Origin: Sodaliphilus pleomorphus
GTDB taxonomy: Bacteria > Bacteroidota > Bacteroidia > Bacteroidales > Muribaculaceae
Assembly (NCBI RefSeq): GCF_009676955.1
Contig: NZ_CP045696.1
Span: forward strand, 2,053,001-2,117,000
Length of the DNA stretch: 64,000 nt
Direction: 5' to 3'
Within the stretch, counting starts at the first letter, position 1, and each line of letters opens with the position of its first letter. Shown piece by piece: positions 62,854 to 64,000 of this stretch. A model generated the notes under the pieces. It saw only the letters and a list, made by a program, of their open reading frames with translations. It searched no databases and was not told where the DNA came from. A program made the translations under genes and the position numbers.

Positions 62854-63620
62854 ATATATTCAGAGATTACTTCAAGGGGTTTGAAAACAACTATATCATT
62901 ATCGGTGGTACGGCCTGTGAATTTCACGAGGAGCAGTATGCGCAAGTTCCAAGAGCGACCAAGGACATAGACATTATATTGAATATCGAAGCTCTGTCAC
63001 ATAATTTTATCGAACGTTTTTGGTCATTTGTCAAGCAAGGTCAATATCAGCAGAGGGAGAAAGGAGCGGGGGGCATAGGTAGCGTACGTCATGAATACTA
63101 TCGATTCATGAGGCCACAGACTTCTGGTTATCCAATGCAGATAGAACTTTTCTCCCGCAATCTCGGACTACTTGACTTCCCTGAGGATGCTGCAATTACG
63201 CCCATACCTACAGACGAGGATCTTTCCAGCTTGTCGGCTATACTTATGGATGACGACTATTACAATTTTACGATTCAGCACAGCACTCTTATGGATGGTG
63301 TCCACATAGCTGATATAGAGAGTCTTATATGTCTGAAAAGTAAGGCCTTTGTCGATTTAACAAGGCAGAAGCAGAATGGTGAGCATGTTGACAGTCGTAA
63401 TATTTTGAAGCATAAAAAGGATGTGTTTCGTCTGGCTGCCATGCTAACCCCCGAGAACCATTATGATTTACCCAAGCAGCTTTCTGAAGATGTCGAGAAG
63501 TTTTGCTATCTTGCAGAAGAAGACCTTCCCAATGATGACTTCTTCAAGGCAGCGGGACTACCCGGACTAAATCCCGAAGAAATACTTTCTCAACTAAGAA
63601 AATCCTTCATCCATGCTTAA
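62838..63620 (+). CDS. AbiEii-like nucleotidyltransferase toxin candidate
   Basis: A 260-residue cytoplasmic protein. The nucleotidyltransferase core has IIGGTACEF (21-29) and ATKDIDIIL (40-48), giving the GG and DxD metal site of the AbiEii/DUF1814 superfamily. The later part includes IADIESLICLKSKAFVDL, also seen in that family, and a helical end. AbiEii toxins transfer nucleotides to tRNA or other targets and stop growth. The start overlaps the upstream antitoxin-like gene by 16 bases and the stop overlaps the next gene by 8 bases. Confidence 0.7.
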   Translation: MVRGIDIFRDYFKGFENNYIIIGGTACEFHEEQYAQVPRATKDIDIILNIEALSHNFIERFWSFVKQGQYQQREKGAGGIGSVRHEYYRFMRPQTSGYPMQIELFSRNLGLLDFPEDAAITPIPTDEDLSSLSAILMDDDYYNFTIQHSTLMDGVHIADIESLICLKSKAFVDLTRQKQNGEHVDSRNILKHKKDVFRLAAMLTPENHYDLPKQLSEDVEKFCYLAEEDLPNDDFFKAAGLPGLNPEEILSQLRKSFIHA

Positions 63621-64000
63621 AATACAATACGCATCGGACCTTCATCTTGAATTTGCGGAAAACGCTCAATTTATAAAATCCAATTCTCTACAGCCTGTAG
63701 GAGATATACTTATTCTGGCCGGCGATACTGGTTATTTGGGTGATGAGAACTTCTACACTCACCCTTTCTGGGACTGGGCATCTCAGAACTTCGAGCAAGT
63801 GATCGTGTGTCTTGGCAATCATGAATTTTACAGGTATTATGATATTGCCACTTTGAGAGATGGAACAGAATTTGCCATCCGCTCTAATGTCCACTATTAT
63901 TACAATAAAGTGATCAACATTGATGACATAGATATTATCGTATCTACGCTTTGGTCACATATAGATCAAAAGAATGCTTTTATGACAGAGTGCAGTGTAT
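63613..64000 (+). CDS. Metallophosphoesterase, cut by the window end
   Basis: The first 129 codons of a calcineurin-like phosphoesterase, opening MLKIQYASDLHLEF with LAGDTGY and CLGNHEFYRYY. The C-terminal motifs lie beyond the window. It overlaps the AbiEii-like gene by 8 bases and is AT-rich like it, so it is likely part of the same accessory transcript. It is homologous to the backbone gene at 226-996. Confidence 0.88.
   Translation, partial: MLKIQYASDLHLEFAENAQFIKSNSLQPVGDILILAGDTGYLGDENFYTHPFWDWASQNFEQVIVCLGNHEFYRYYDIATLRDGTEFAIRSNVHYYYNKVINIDDIDIIVSTLWSHIDQKNAFMTECSV

Overview
The window looks like a GC-rich chromosome segment from a gut-type Bacteroidales, most likely close to Muribaculaceae (the family is an inference). 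Support comes from a SusC/SusD pair with a GH97 glycosidase, a Por-type C-terminal sorting domain and a PorE-like envelope protein (type IX secretion), the acpP-fabF-rnc order, DUF2027-Smr and DUF4919 proteins, and repeated promoters of the Bacteroidetes form TTTG-N19/20-TAnnTTTG. Genes of the GC-rich backbone are interrupted by three visibly AT-richer accessory blocks.

Layout. 1-2250: tRNA-Lys, a metallophosphoesterase and an aspartate aminotransferase. 2517-13735: a polysaccharide-utilisation locus read leftwards (DUF2007, GNAT, GH97, susC, then susD), with an AT-rich cassette of about 3 kb between susC and susD. The cassette holds a broken RHS-core fragment, a membrane protein made of two tandem copies, and an unknown secreted protein. 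13991-20816: three large secreted proteins, two ending in dockerin-like repeats and one in a type IX sorting domain. 21412-33269: a rightward housekeeping run with spoT, a PgpH-type c-di-AMP phosphodiesterase, queA, polyprenyl synthase, TatD, DUF2027-Smr and an EFR1 ferredoxin.

33362-36177: an ECF sigma factor, its putative anti-sigma factor, a Spy-like protein and an AraC regulator. 36341-39560: second accessory block, with a DUF262-HNH nuclease and an EcoRI-family adenine methyltransferase, which together look like an unusual restriction-modification pair. 39951-49975: secreted proteins, a membrane-anchored AraC regulator, a second GHL10 glycosidase, the PorE-like protein, YfcE-like phosphodiesterase, a SPOR lipoprotein, a PatB-like lyase and MtgA. 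50334-57158: an AcrA-AcrB-TolC type RND efflux operon followed by an LpxA-family acyltransferase. 57402-61484: rnc, fabF, acpP and a WG-repeat lipoprotein. 61876-64000: third accessory block, an AbiE-like toxin-antitoxin pair whose genes overlap each other and a downstream metallophosphoesterase cut by the window end.

The leads most worth following are the DUF262-HNH/methyltransferase pair with its repeated operator-like sites, the RHS/tandem-membrane-protein cassette that splits susC from susD, and the three-gene AbiE-like unit with a phosphoesterase. No CRISPR array, complete insertion sequence, rRNA gene or integrase was seen.
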